Part shown: positions 11,633 to 22,100 of the stretch, in pieces
How positions within the stretch are numbered: position 1 is the stretch's first letter
Layout of the letters: every line of letters starts with the position of its first letter
Assembly: GCA_013365365.1 (NCBI GenBank)
Contig: JABVXU010000525.1
Location: 1-37,142, forward strand
Reading direction: 5' to 3'
Length of the DNA stretch: 37,142 nucleotides
Source: Cruorifilaria tuberocauda
Lineage: Eukaryota; Nematoda; Chromadorea; Rhabditida; Onchocercidae
The notes under the pieces: generated by a model
The model's input: only the letters and a program-made list of their open reading frames with translations
What the model was told of the DNA's origin: nothing
The model's database searches: none
Position numbers and translations under genes: made by a program

Positions 11633-13384
11633 TTGAGAATTAGAAAAGGGATTATTTTAAAAAAAAAGAAATTATTTCCGATTCCTGTGAATTGATTTAT
11701 AAAAAAAAAAAAAAAATTGAATGTAATTACTAAACGATTAGAGTAAATGTTTTTTCCGATTTCAACTGTTTACACCGACTATATAATATAAAATTCAAAA
11801 TTTAAAAACGACGAAAAAAACGGAGAAATGAATGAACTCAAATCAGTCTCACTTTATTTCCTTTCTTTTTTCTCTTCCTTTGATCTTTCTTTCAAAATTA
11901 CAATTGATAATTTTACTAGACTGATTAGTAACTGATAAGAAAACAAAGGAGAAAAATTGAGTTTTAAGCAATTTTAAAAATTTTTAAATTTTGAAGTTAA
12001 AATTAAAAATGAATTTTGTGAATTTTCGTCATAATAATCTTCATTGATCACTTAGAAAAAAAAAACATGGGATTATAACAAAATATGTCTTTTTTAAATT
12101 TTAGTTAAACTTAAAGATTTTGAAATTATACATCTATTGAAATAGTTATATTTTAGAGATGGAATTATCATTTAACTATTCCAGCTAATCAAATTATCAA
12201 TAAATAAATAAATTAAATGTAAAAAATGAAGTGAAGAATTCGTACAAATTGGAAAAGTTGATACTTCAATAAATATTTATCAATTATGAAATGCTATTAT
12301 TACTACTATTATTGTTCATATCAAATACTTTAATAATTGTTTGTCAATTATGAAATGCTATTATTTACTAATAGGTTAAAAATACTGAATTTAATAGATT
12401 AAATGTAATGGAAGTTAACTATTTTCGTGTTCATCAATATCGCTCGCTATACGAGAAATTGAAGGAAATTAAACGTATTATCTTTCTATTTCACACGGAA
12501 TTGAATTATCATTATAACTTTAGCTTAAATTTACATCATTAACGAGCGGAAAGGAGGCGAAGTAAGCAAGCAATGCTGAAAAGGACGAATAGACAAATAG
12601 CAGCATTTTTAAACTTTAAAAAGCATCAGTGAAACATATATTATAAAAATTTAATTCTATTGCTAATTATTTATGTGAATTTAGAATTGAAATTTCGCCA
12701 TTGATTGAATGCATTGAATCAAATGTTTCGTAATCCTATTACGTAATATAAATGAAAATAAACTAAAATTTAAATAAAAATCACTGATGTTTAATCTATA
12801 ATAAATAATATGATAGTATATTTAATATAGGAAATTATTTTAGCAAAAAAAGAGAAAAGAAATTACATATATGTAGTGGAATATATAATTTTAAAATTTG
12901 AAATCAGAAATTGAAAGCTAATAGAAGAAGTAAAATTTCAAATGATTTATTCCCCGTTCATTAGCTTTTTATATTCCATGTGCTCCAATTTGATTTATCA
13001 TCAGACACTGCTATCAGTCATTAAATTGAATAATTGCCTCTTCATGGATTATTACTACTTTAGGACTAATATTCCTTTCTATTTTTAAGACTTATAACAA
13101 CTTGCTGGATTTTATTAAGATTAAGATATTAATATATTTTAAATTGCAAAACGATTTATTATCATTTATTATCATTTACTTCTTTTACTTATTATTATCA
13201 TTTACTTAGATTTAAGTAAGCCTTTTCATAGTCCTATTTTTCAATGTGCAAAATATAACAAACGAATTAAATTAAAGTATATTATATATACAATGAATAA
13301 AATTATACAAATTAATTTTTATACCCAAAGTAAGTTTAACATTTATCATATATTTCAACTTCCTATGAAGCAATTATTTATGAA

Positions 13385-13402
13385 AAGTAAGTTAACTTAC
13401 TT
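13385..13402. repeat. Perfect 18-bp palindrome AAGTAAGTTAACTTACTT
   Basis: The 18-mer equals its own reverse complement and is followed at once by another ACTAAGTAAGTTAA. Related ACTTA words also cluster at 13176-13216. It may be the end of a decayed inverted-repeat element or just local expansion. Confidence 0.7.
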
Positions 13403-14712
13403 ACTAAGTAAGTTAATTTATACTTAATTTAATGGAAAAACTATCGTCATATTCATTACGATTTGTCTTTTTTAATGAGACAATTTATTAAATATATTTT
13501 AGTATAGTCTAATGTTATGATAGCTATTCGTGATAATCCATTGTTAAAAGCCAGATTATAGAGTATTATTATATTAGTTATGATTTTTACTTTGTATGAT
13601 ATTATTAGACTTTGGGGTTATTACACTGATAAACTTAACCGTAGGTTTACAAAACAATGATAATTAGTGGAATAATTGCATCAGCTGTTACATGTTACTG
13701 ATAAATCAATCACTGATAAATATGTATCACAAAAGAAAGTGAAATTGCTGTTTTTTTTTCTTATTTTTACCTCTTATCTTTTTTCATTACTATCCATTTT
13801 CAATATTATTTACTTTTGAATCCATTTCCAATATCATTTAAAGATATATTGCTTTTGATGATATATTGCTTACATTTCGCTTCTAAAATTCATTACATTC
13901 TATTCAAAATATTTGTTTTCTTCTATTATTTCATGCAGAAATGGAATTTTAAAAAGGAAAAAAAAGCTATTTTTAAAATTTTTAGGAAAAAATTTTAATA
14001 GGAAATTGATATTTTGTTTGAATTACATTAAAAAATACGCAATAACTATTTATGTACTCAATATCTGAAATTGTTCACTGAGTTATGAAATAATTATTTA
14101 AGTACTAATAGCGGTAATAACAGAGTAATGTAAACATATAAATCTAACAGAGTAATATAAACGCTTTTTCTTCCTTCTTTTTATACAATAACAAACATTT
14201 AATAGATGAAATTGAAATTTCGATAAAATTCGTTTACTGAGTCACTTGAGTGTAAACAATTAAAAAAAAAAAAATAAATCAGATGATAAGAAGGTATGTG
14301 TATGATTCATTTATTGAATTAGTTAAATGTTATCAGTAGTCACTAGTCAATCATTAATCAATTAAACGGCTCTCAGTTTCATGATTTAAAAATTTATTGA
14401 GACGAAAAGTAACAGTTGTTTTGATGAAACTAAAATAAGATATTACTTGTTGCAAACAATTTGACGAATTAAATTACAATGCAATTTTAAATGGATTCCT
14501 TCTCTTCTTGAGAATAAATACAAATATGAAAGATGTAATAATTAAAAAAAATTGAATAGAAAAAAGAATTGAAAATTGTTAAAATTTAATTTTTAACTAA
14601 AAATTAGAAAATAACAATTTTTTTTTTGGATTGAAATTAGGATACGGTTGAGAAATTTCAATTAATTAACTAGTTTAATTTCATTATCAATTAGTTATGA
14701 AATTATTGGAAG

Positions 14713-14736
14713 AGAGAGAGAGAGAGAGAGAGAGAT
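14713..14736. repeat. (GA)n microsatellite
   Basis: About 12 uninterrupted GA units followed by GATAGAAAAAAAA. Ordinary microsatellite in gene-free sequence. Confidence 0.9.
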
Positions 14737-15044
14737 AGAAAAAAAAGTCAAATATTTTTTTGAGTATTTTTTTCAAATAAAATAATATTTACTTTCTTTT
14801 AATTATTTTCAAATAAAGCAGTGTTTTTTCCTTGTTTCTTTTCTACCAAATAAAAATGTTATTTAAAAATTTTTAAATTTCAAAATTGACAGAGGACAAA
14901 CTTTTTATATTAGTATGAATCAGCAAGTTAGAAACAAAAAAAGTTAAGTGGGAAAAATGCACAAATTTGGTAAGATGTACGAAACGAAATGGAATAATAA
15001 TTATAAACAGGTATGATTTTCACAAATAAACAAGTTTTTTCATT

Positions 15045-15100
15045 GAATCAATCTCTCTCTTCTTTCCTCTCTCTTTCCCTCTCTCTCTCTCTCTCTCTCC
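15045..15100. repeat. (TC)n microsatellite
   Basis: Interrupted TC repeats with a pure core of about ten units near 15079-15099, in gene-free sequence. Confidence 0.9.
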
Positions 15101-15767
15101 GCTTCTTCCTGTCAACTTGTCACCTGTAACCAGTTATTCTTTTTAATACAAGCTTCTCATATTTCCTTTTCTTACTTCCCCATATATCCTTATCAGAATA
15201 AAAAATTTTCTCTCCAAAATTTAACTAAATGATAAGCTCAAAGACTAAAAATGAATTGAAAGTAAAGAAAAGAAAAAAATGGATGTAGAAGGGAGAGGAA
15301 ATGAAGCCACTTGTTTAAACTGAAAAATTTTCTCTAAAATCAAAGAAATTAAAAAGTTTAAAGATTAAGAAAAAAAAATGGATTGAAAAAAAAGGAGGAA
15401 AAAGTTCCTATTTAAATAAAATAATAGAATTTTATTAATTCAATTTCGAATTTGAAAAAAAAAAGTTTGTAAAAAAAGAAATTCATTACTTATATTATTT
15501 ATAATAGTAAAATGAGTTAGCAATTAAATTGAAAGTATTTTTTTGTCCTATCCGAAATTTATTTACTAGATAACATACCAAATATTGGCCAATTTTTTAA
15601 TCAACGAACTTTGGCTTGTTACTAACTAAATGATCATGAATATTAGCAGCTAAGAAATGCAATATCATGAATATTAGTAGCCAAGAAATGCAATATAATA
15701 GCTATTTAACTTGGCTTCTTTATTCCATATTTACTCTTTACCTTTTCATTTATTTCACCTATAAAGT

Positions 15768-15875
15768 AATTTATGTGGAAAAAAAACCGGAAATATATTT
15801 CAGGGAAAAAAACTTTCACCAATTTATGTGGAAAAAAAGCCGGAAATATATTTCAGGAAGAAAAACTTTTCTCCG
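15768..15875. repeat. Two-copy tandem duplication, period about 53 bp
   Basis: AATTTATGTGGAAAAAAA occurs at 15768 and 15821, each followed by CCGGAAATATATTTCAGG and an A-rich run ending ACTTT. The second copy has a few substitutions. It creates overlapping short open frames that are not genes. Confidence 0.85.
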
Positions 15876-16515
15876 TTTTTTTTTTTGTAAAAAATGAAAA
15901 TGCATTTTTATCATTTAATGTTATGAAGCTTTTTGATAAAATTAAAAATTTATTTCAGTTAAAATGAAATTTGTTTGTTTTCAAATCAGCTATATTTTAT
16001 AATATACATGTAAATATGATGACCAAATTTTAAAAATTTTAAAAAATTTCATGGCGCCGTATCACTTGCAGCTTTTGATGAAGATGAAAGCTATCATTCT
16101 TTTGTTCTTTGTTTTGATTGATTGTCTACGTGCTACTTACATTCCTATCTTTCTCCACAAAGAAAAAAATTCAACTTTTAGCATAAATCAATTTAAAATT
16201 CAAAAATTTTAAATTTAGTGGAGAGGCATAAATTTATGCGTGAAAATTCAAAGTATTTTTGGAAGAATTGAGACATAGCATAAATCAATTCAAGCATAAA
16301 AGATTAATAGCAAATCCAATATACTTTATAAATTTACCTTATGTTTACCTTATAATTTACTTTATAAAATTGACAATTTAGTACAAAGAATAATTATGCA
16401 AATTTTGTTATCAATTCATTAGGAATTCAAGAAAAAAAACCAATGGAAGAAAATATTTGATTGAAACATTTGCTTGAGAAATTTTCTCATTATTTTTCGA
16501 GATTATAAATTTCAA

Positions 16516-16623
16516 TACGCTATTTAATTTTAGTTATTAAATTCCAATAGGCTATTTAATTCTAGTTATTAAATTCCAATAGGCTATTTAATTTTAGTTA
16601 TTAAATTCCAATAGGCTATTTAG
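16516..16623. repeat. 32-bp tandem repeat, about 3.4 copies
   Basis: Units begin TAGGCTATTTAATT and end TTAAATTCCAA, starting near 16516, 16548, 16580 and 16612 (the last partial). Copies differ by one to three bases, so the array is young. Confidence 0.88.
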
Positions 16624-17105
16624 TTAGTCATTTTTTTAGTAACTTTAAATATAAATTTAAATAATCCATTTGTAACTTTTTTTAATATTTTAGTAACCTT
16701 AAAATAATACATTATTGCAAAATAATTTTTTAAAAAATATAATCAAAAAAAATCATTTCTTTTTCACTCTCTTAAAATTTAATGCAAATTTGAAATGAAT
16801 TTACTTAGATAGATTATTGGAATTTATAATTCGAAAATTTTTAGCATTTATTCTAGCTTAAATTTGCAATTTAAACGGAATAGATTAAAAGGTCAAGTTA
16901 AGGACATTTTTTTTTTCCTATTATCATCGGGTCATTTCTTTTTTCTATCACAATAAATAGCACTTAGTTCAAAATGCTAGAATATAGTATTAGTTCAGAG
17001 AGGAAAAAACAAAAGTGAAAAATTGAAATTTACAACAGTACCAGTAGGTGACAGCCAAATTCACCCCAAAGCAAAAAAATTTTCCTTGAGAAGTGAAAAA
17101 GAAAA

Positions 17106-17250
17106 CACCGAAATATTGATAATGCAAGAATTTTATAACGAGAGAAAAAAAAACCGATCAATCGATAATCCGAGAATTTCATATAAGGAAAGGAGAAAAA
17201 GAACCGATAAATCGATGATAACCCGAGAATTCCATAAGGAGAAAAAGATG
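17106..17250. repeat. Diverged 48-bp repeat, about 3 copies, open in one plus-strand frame
   Basis: Copies begin near 17106, 17153 and 17203, with related cores (CCGA..AATCGAT.ATCCGAGAATT..ATAAGGA). In the plus frame that stays open from 17023 to 17346 they translate to 16-residue basic units of the form I..-E(F/Y)..E(R/K)KK. I do not call a gene: there is no recognised family, no clear splice context, and the sequence is A/G-rich. Confidence 0.55.
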
Positions 17251-17466
17251 ATAAAACTTTTACTTTCTAATACTTTATCTTTAAATATTAATGTTGTAAT
17301 ATTAAAATCTTTTTACATCGATCATATTGCAACTAGTGAAATTTAAGCTGAGGATGAAAATAAATATGTGAATTGCTCTAGAGATTATAAATTACACGTC
17401 TAACGTTTCACTGTACTTTTTCCACCCTCACATATGCATAAATCTTTTTTCTCATACGTATCCATT

Positions 17467-17807
17467 CATTGTATACGCCATAAGTGTTCTTCGTTCACGT
17501 TATATTTTATTCACGCTTATTTTTACGTCTTATCTTTATATATTACAATTTAATGATCAATTCATTTACGAGCATTTGCTTGTTTCAATTATCAAATCAC
17601 ACTTTTTAATCTTGCAGTAAAATTAATAAAATCATTGTATACGCCATACGTGTTCTTCGTTCACGTTATATTTTATTCACGCTTATTTTTACGTCTTATC
17701 TTTATATATTACAATTTAATGATCAATTAATTGCGAGCATTTGCTTGTTTCAATCATCAAATCACACTTTAAAAAGCTTTTTAATCTTGCAGTAAAATTG
17801 ATAAAAT
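17467..17807. repeat. 166-bp tandem direct duplication
   Basis: The 166-bp unit starting CATTGTATACGCCATA at 17467 is repeated from 17633. Over most of its length the copies differ by only a handful of substitutions; the second copy has a roughly 10-bp insertion near 17771. It is the longest recent duplication in the window and lies about 1.4-1.7 kb upstream of ATG9. Confidence 0.92.
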
Positions 17808-18047
17808 TTAAATGTACAATACTTATGCGTTACTTATTATTTGTAATAAGATAAGTCAATTCGTACATATATACGTTTACGTACACATACGTCAACATGG
17901 ATATAACACGGAAATAGGTAAAAGTTATAGCGGGATAATTTGAATTGCATAATGTTCTCGCTGGAAATGAAAAAGAGATTGATGGGATTGGAAGAGAGAG
18001 ACGGAAGGGGAGAGGTAGAGAGTACATTTGGTGACGTTGTTGACTGA

Positions 18048-18057
18048 GGTCACGTGT
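18048..18057. promoter_or_regulatory. CLEAR-like E-box GGTCACGTGT, 1.1 kb upstream of ATG9
   Basis: The sequence contains GTCACGTG, eight of the ten bases of the CLEAR consensus GTCACGTGAC bound by TFEB (HLH-30 in C. elegans), which activates autophagy and lysosome genes. It lies in the gene-free region upstream of ATG9. Binding is inference. Confidence 0.4.
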
Positions 18058-18259
18058 ATGAGGTAACTGTGAAGAGAGGAAGAGAATGTTATCGATTCTT
18101 CTTGACCTTTAGTTCCTTCCGTAACATTTTTGAAAAATCATTTGGGGAATTGATTTCACATTAATCGATTCGTTCTACTACCGATTAATCTTCATTAATT
18201 ATCACAATCAAATCTGTTCTCTTACATCTTATTGTCCTGTATTTAAAGTATACTGTGTT

Positions 18260-18299
18260 AATCATATAAGTATACTTATGTATGAATACTTATATGGTT
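18260..18299. repeat. Inverted repeat, 14-bp arms, 12-base loop
   Basis: Arms 18260-18273 (AATCATATAAGTAT) and 18286-18299 (ATACTTATATGGTT) pair at 13 of 14 positions. The arms are AT-rich, so a hairpin would be weak; no evidence it is transcribed. Confidence 0.5.
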
Positions 18300-19137
18300 A
18301 TATAGGTAAGTTATATAAGTATATATATGCTAATTTATTGATTCTATAATTTTTTTCTTAATCAGAATCGTTATTTCTTCATATTGTACGAGCAGAATTA
18401 CTTAGAATTACTGTGTATTTTTTGGAATTACTTTTTATATTCGATTATTTTCTTTTCTTAACTTTATTTTCCAATATTTTGTTTAATTTTTATTCTTATT
18501 ATACTATTTTTGTTTTTATTGTACATGTATGAATTATTTGTTTCTAATCATTTCATCGTATCAGTTATATCTCATCATTTTGTCACCGTATTCTTCTTAT
18601 CTTTATTTATCTTTCATTGCGTTCATGCGTTTAATTAATTTGTCTAACATTTATTAACCAAAATATTATTTTGTTCATTAGTTTTTTTAGCTTTATTTAT
18701 TTTATTGAAATGATCTTTAATTTTTATTTTCTTCTGATTACCATTTTCTGATTTAGATTATTCACACTTTTAATTAGTTCATTTTAATTATAAGATAATA
18801 CTTTTTTCCAAAATACTTATAATTTAAATGGACATTTCCATTGCTTATGTCAATAATAATCATGCTATTCAATTACAGAATTGATTGCTGTTACTAATTT
18901 TTAAATAACATCATGCAATCATTTAATTCGGTTCACTTATTTTAAATTTAAATATTATAAGAGTTTGTAAATGGATGCGATGACGATTGAATGAATTTTC
19001 GAGGGAAATTTTTTTTTATTAACAAAATAGTAATAATAAAATATCATATATCGATTAATAATTCATTATATTTGCATATTTACTGAAAATTACTGAAAAG
19101 CTTAGGTTATGATCACTACTTAATAGTACTTTTGATT

Positions 19138-19141
19138 CAGG
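19138..19141 (+). promoter_or_regulatory. Candidate spliced-leader acceptor of ATG9
   Basis: TTTTGATTCAG ends at 19140, 16 nt before the ATG at 19157. An in-frame TAG directly precedes that ATG (19154-19156), so it is the first usable start on this exon. Trans-splicing here is inference from nematode practice. Confidence 0.4.
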
Positions 19142-19156
19142 CCAATGTCATCGTAG

Positions 19157-22100
19157 ATGTTTGGGTTCCGCTCCAGGATAGGTTATCAGAGTATCGAAGA
19201 TGAAAGTACTCCATCCCCAATATGTCTTACTACCAACGAGCAAACAGCACTGATTCCCGAAAGAAGAGCACCGTAAATTTTTTTTTCGAAAAGTTTGCAT
19301 CAAACATAACTATATAAATAATTAACTTTCTTTGACCTTGAGTTTTTTCGAATTAAAGTAAAATTTTAAATATATGGAAATATGAAACTGCAAAGAGGTT
19401 GGGACATTGATATGATATTACTGTTGTTTTCTGTAATTAAATATTCGATATTACAATTTCGATGTAGTTATCTTGAAATTCTGTTTATACAGAGAAGATG
19501 ATAGACCATCGGATGTGTATGGTGGTCCACCATTGGAACATGATATCGCAACGAATGAAATGGATGGAACTGCCGCATGTTATGCTGGTGCGAGTTCTGG
19601 TGTCTTATGGGATGGAGTGGAGAATTTGGATCAGGTGAATTATAAAATTACTTTCGTTTCTTCCACTGGAACAAGAATGAAAATGGCTAGATGATTTGTT
19701 TTTTCAAATCAACCGTTTATATTTTCTTTATTCTTGCACGTTTTAAAATCTAAAAATTCGGAACATACATACCTGTCAGAAAAATGATCTAATATTTTAA
19801 TCAGCACTAATATAAGCAGTGATTGGTTCAACACTTGTTATTGATAGATGTTTTATATTGAATAACTTTTATAGGTAATATATTCTAAATGCTCAATACC
19901 TCTCTTTTTATGTGAGCGAAATCAGATTTCGTAAATACCTAGTGATCGCTGATGATCGCAAAACAGTTTTATTTCTTCTGGGGCTTACTCCCGTATGAAA
20001 CCGTAGATGATTTTGCTCTCTCTCATAAAAAAAAAAGGGAAGGAACCCATATGCATTTCTCAGAATAGTCTTTTTTCTTTTCCTTTCACTTTTCTATACT
20101 CTTATTTTTGTATAATCTTTAAAAATTAAATTAGACTCAAGGCAAAAAAAAAAATTATTTCCAGATGTTTACGATCTTGTCTGCAAGATAGAAGTGTAAT
20201 GGCATGGTGCACTTTAAAACGGTTTTTTTGCAGTTCTTCACTCGAGTCTACGAATATCATCAAAATGGTGGATATCTTTGCATAGTCATTAAGCATATTC
20301 TTACTTTACTTCAATTCGTATTTGTCGTTTGGTTTGTTACATTCTTACAAGCACGTGTAGATTACGACGTCTTATTCAAGAATAAAAACATCTCGGCAGA
20401 AGGAAAGCCAGTCGGTGGGAAAATTCGGCTTAATGTAAACTTTTCTCCTTTCATATTTAATTTTTAGGATAGTTTTCAAAGAAAGTTTTTATGGTTTATA
20501 TTTCTGCGGATTCCTTTTTTACTTGCCTTGGTTGTTGGTCCTGTTCCAGCTGGCCTGTTACGTTTAGAAAACAGCATAGAAATATGAGAAAAGGCTTAGT
20601 GTCTTTCTAATTACGTACTTCTTAAAAGAGTATTAAATGAACAGTTTTAAAAGGCTAGTTAATGAGTTGAATTAAGTTTAAAAAATTTTCGATAGCTTAC
20701 AGAAAAGACTAAGTTTGCCTATTTATCGCGGAGAAGTTCACTTAGGAAAGTGTTTTGTAATCAAAAGAAAGAGAACGTGAAGAATCTAGGAAATTGTGAG
20801 GTGTAATGTTTTACTTAGAATTGTTGAAATGAGCTCTAAACTGAAAATGTTTATTGTTTTTTTTAACTAGGATGTCATATATCCGGATTGGAGTCACATA
20901 GATGGTTTCACATCATGTTTGTTGGTTTTTGCCGTTTTATTTTGGATTTTTCGTGCTGCACGGGTTTTCTATCAAATTTATCAGTTTGGTGAAATACGTA
21001 CTTTTTATCATTCAGCACTGAGTGAGATTTATTAATTTTCTCGAAGTTTTTCTCATCTTTTCTAATTGCAAGTGTCAAATTTTGATTAGTGGATTTCATG
21101 ATTAATTGATTAAATTATTCATAAATACCTTTTTAAATGATGACACACTCATCTATTTCGCTAACTTAATTATTTTTAAATTTCCTTGCTCTATCAGATA
21201 AAAAATATTCATTAATAATTTAAGGAATCGAGGATGCATTATTGAGCGATCTTAAATGGCAAGAAGTTGTACAGCTTATATGCGAGAAACAGCCATCTAT
21301 ACATTTAATATTAAATAAGGATGGAATTACTGCTTTAGATCTTTATCAACGTATTTTGAGACATAAAGTAACAAATTTTTATCTTTTTTCTATATTTTTC
21401 TTCATCTTATTGTGATTTATAAAAGTTCTGGTTGGGGATGTTGTGGAAAGTAGTACGATAGCTAGGTGGCAACCGAGGTATTTTTTTTTATTTTCAAATT
21501 TCAGAATTATTTTGTCGCCCTTGTGAACAAAGAAATACTGCCACCGATAATCAATGTGCCTTTCATTGGTTCAATGCCATATTTACCAAACGGTTTGAAA
21601 ATGAATTTAGAATGGCTATTATTTTATGGAGTGTGGTCGCCATGGAAAGGACCATATGAACTTAAGGAAGAGTACAAACATCCACAGAATATTTTTAGAC
21701 TTGGTAAGGCAGATAGAAATAATAATGAATAAAAAACTAATAATTTATTATTTACATTGAATAATTTAAATTTGAAATACCAAAAAGCTTCCTTTGTTTT
21801 CTTTGTTGTAAACTCTTTTGTTGTGGTTTAGCTGTCGTTGAAATCCCATGTCTTGAATCTAAAATTAGCTCAAATTATCAGCAAGAATAGAATTCAAAAT
21901 TTTATTTCATGAGGAAATAAAATTTAAGTTCAATCTGGAGTGTTAAATGTAGAGCAAATATTTCACGATATTGAGCATTGTTGGTAATATAGATATCACT
22001 TTGCAGCGGACGAGTTAGATTCGGCGATATTGAAAATGGCTATTGGCAATTTTATTTTTTTTCCACTTGTATTCGTTTATCAAGTATTATATTTCTTCTT

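Larger units (their letters stand above)
10587..19137. other. 8.6-kb gene-free region between divergent PACS and ATG9
   Basis: No open stretch here combines good splice sites, sustained length and a recognisable protein. The region holds a strong polypyrimidine tract (11430-11630), simple repeats, at least four tandem duplications (15768-15875, 16516-16623, 17106-17250, 17467-17807), an AAGTAAGTT palindrome (13385-13402), an inverted repeat (18260-18299) and two CACGTG E-boxes. It must contain both promoters. Unrecognised noncoding RNA genes cannot be excluded by eye. Confidence 0.6.

Noticed and set aside
11449..11643. Open frame of Ser/Leu/Phe-rich residues
   Set aside because: It is the translation of a CT-rich tract, which lacks stop codons on composition alone.
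15667..15967. Two overlapping plus-strand open frames
   Set aside because: They arise from a 53-bp tandem duplication of A-rich DNA and have no recognisable domain or splice context.
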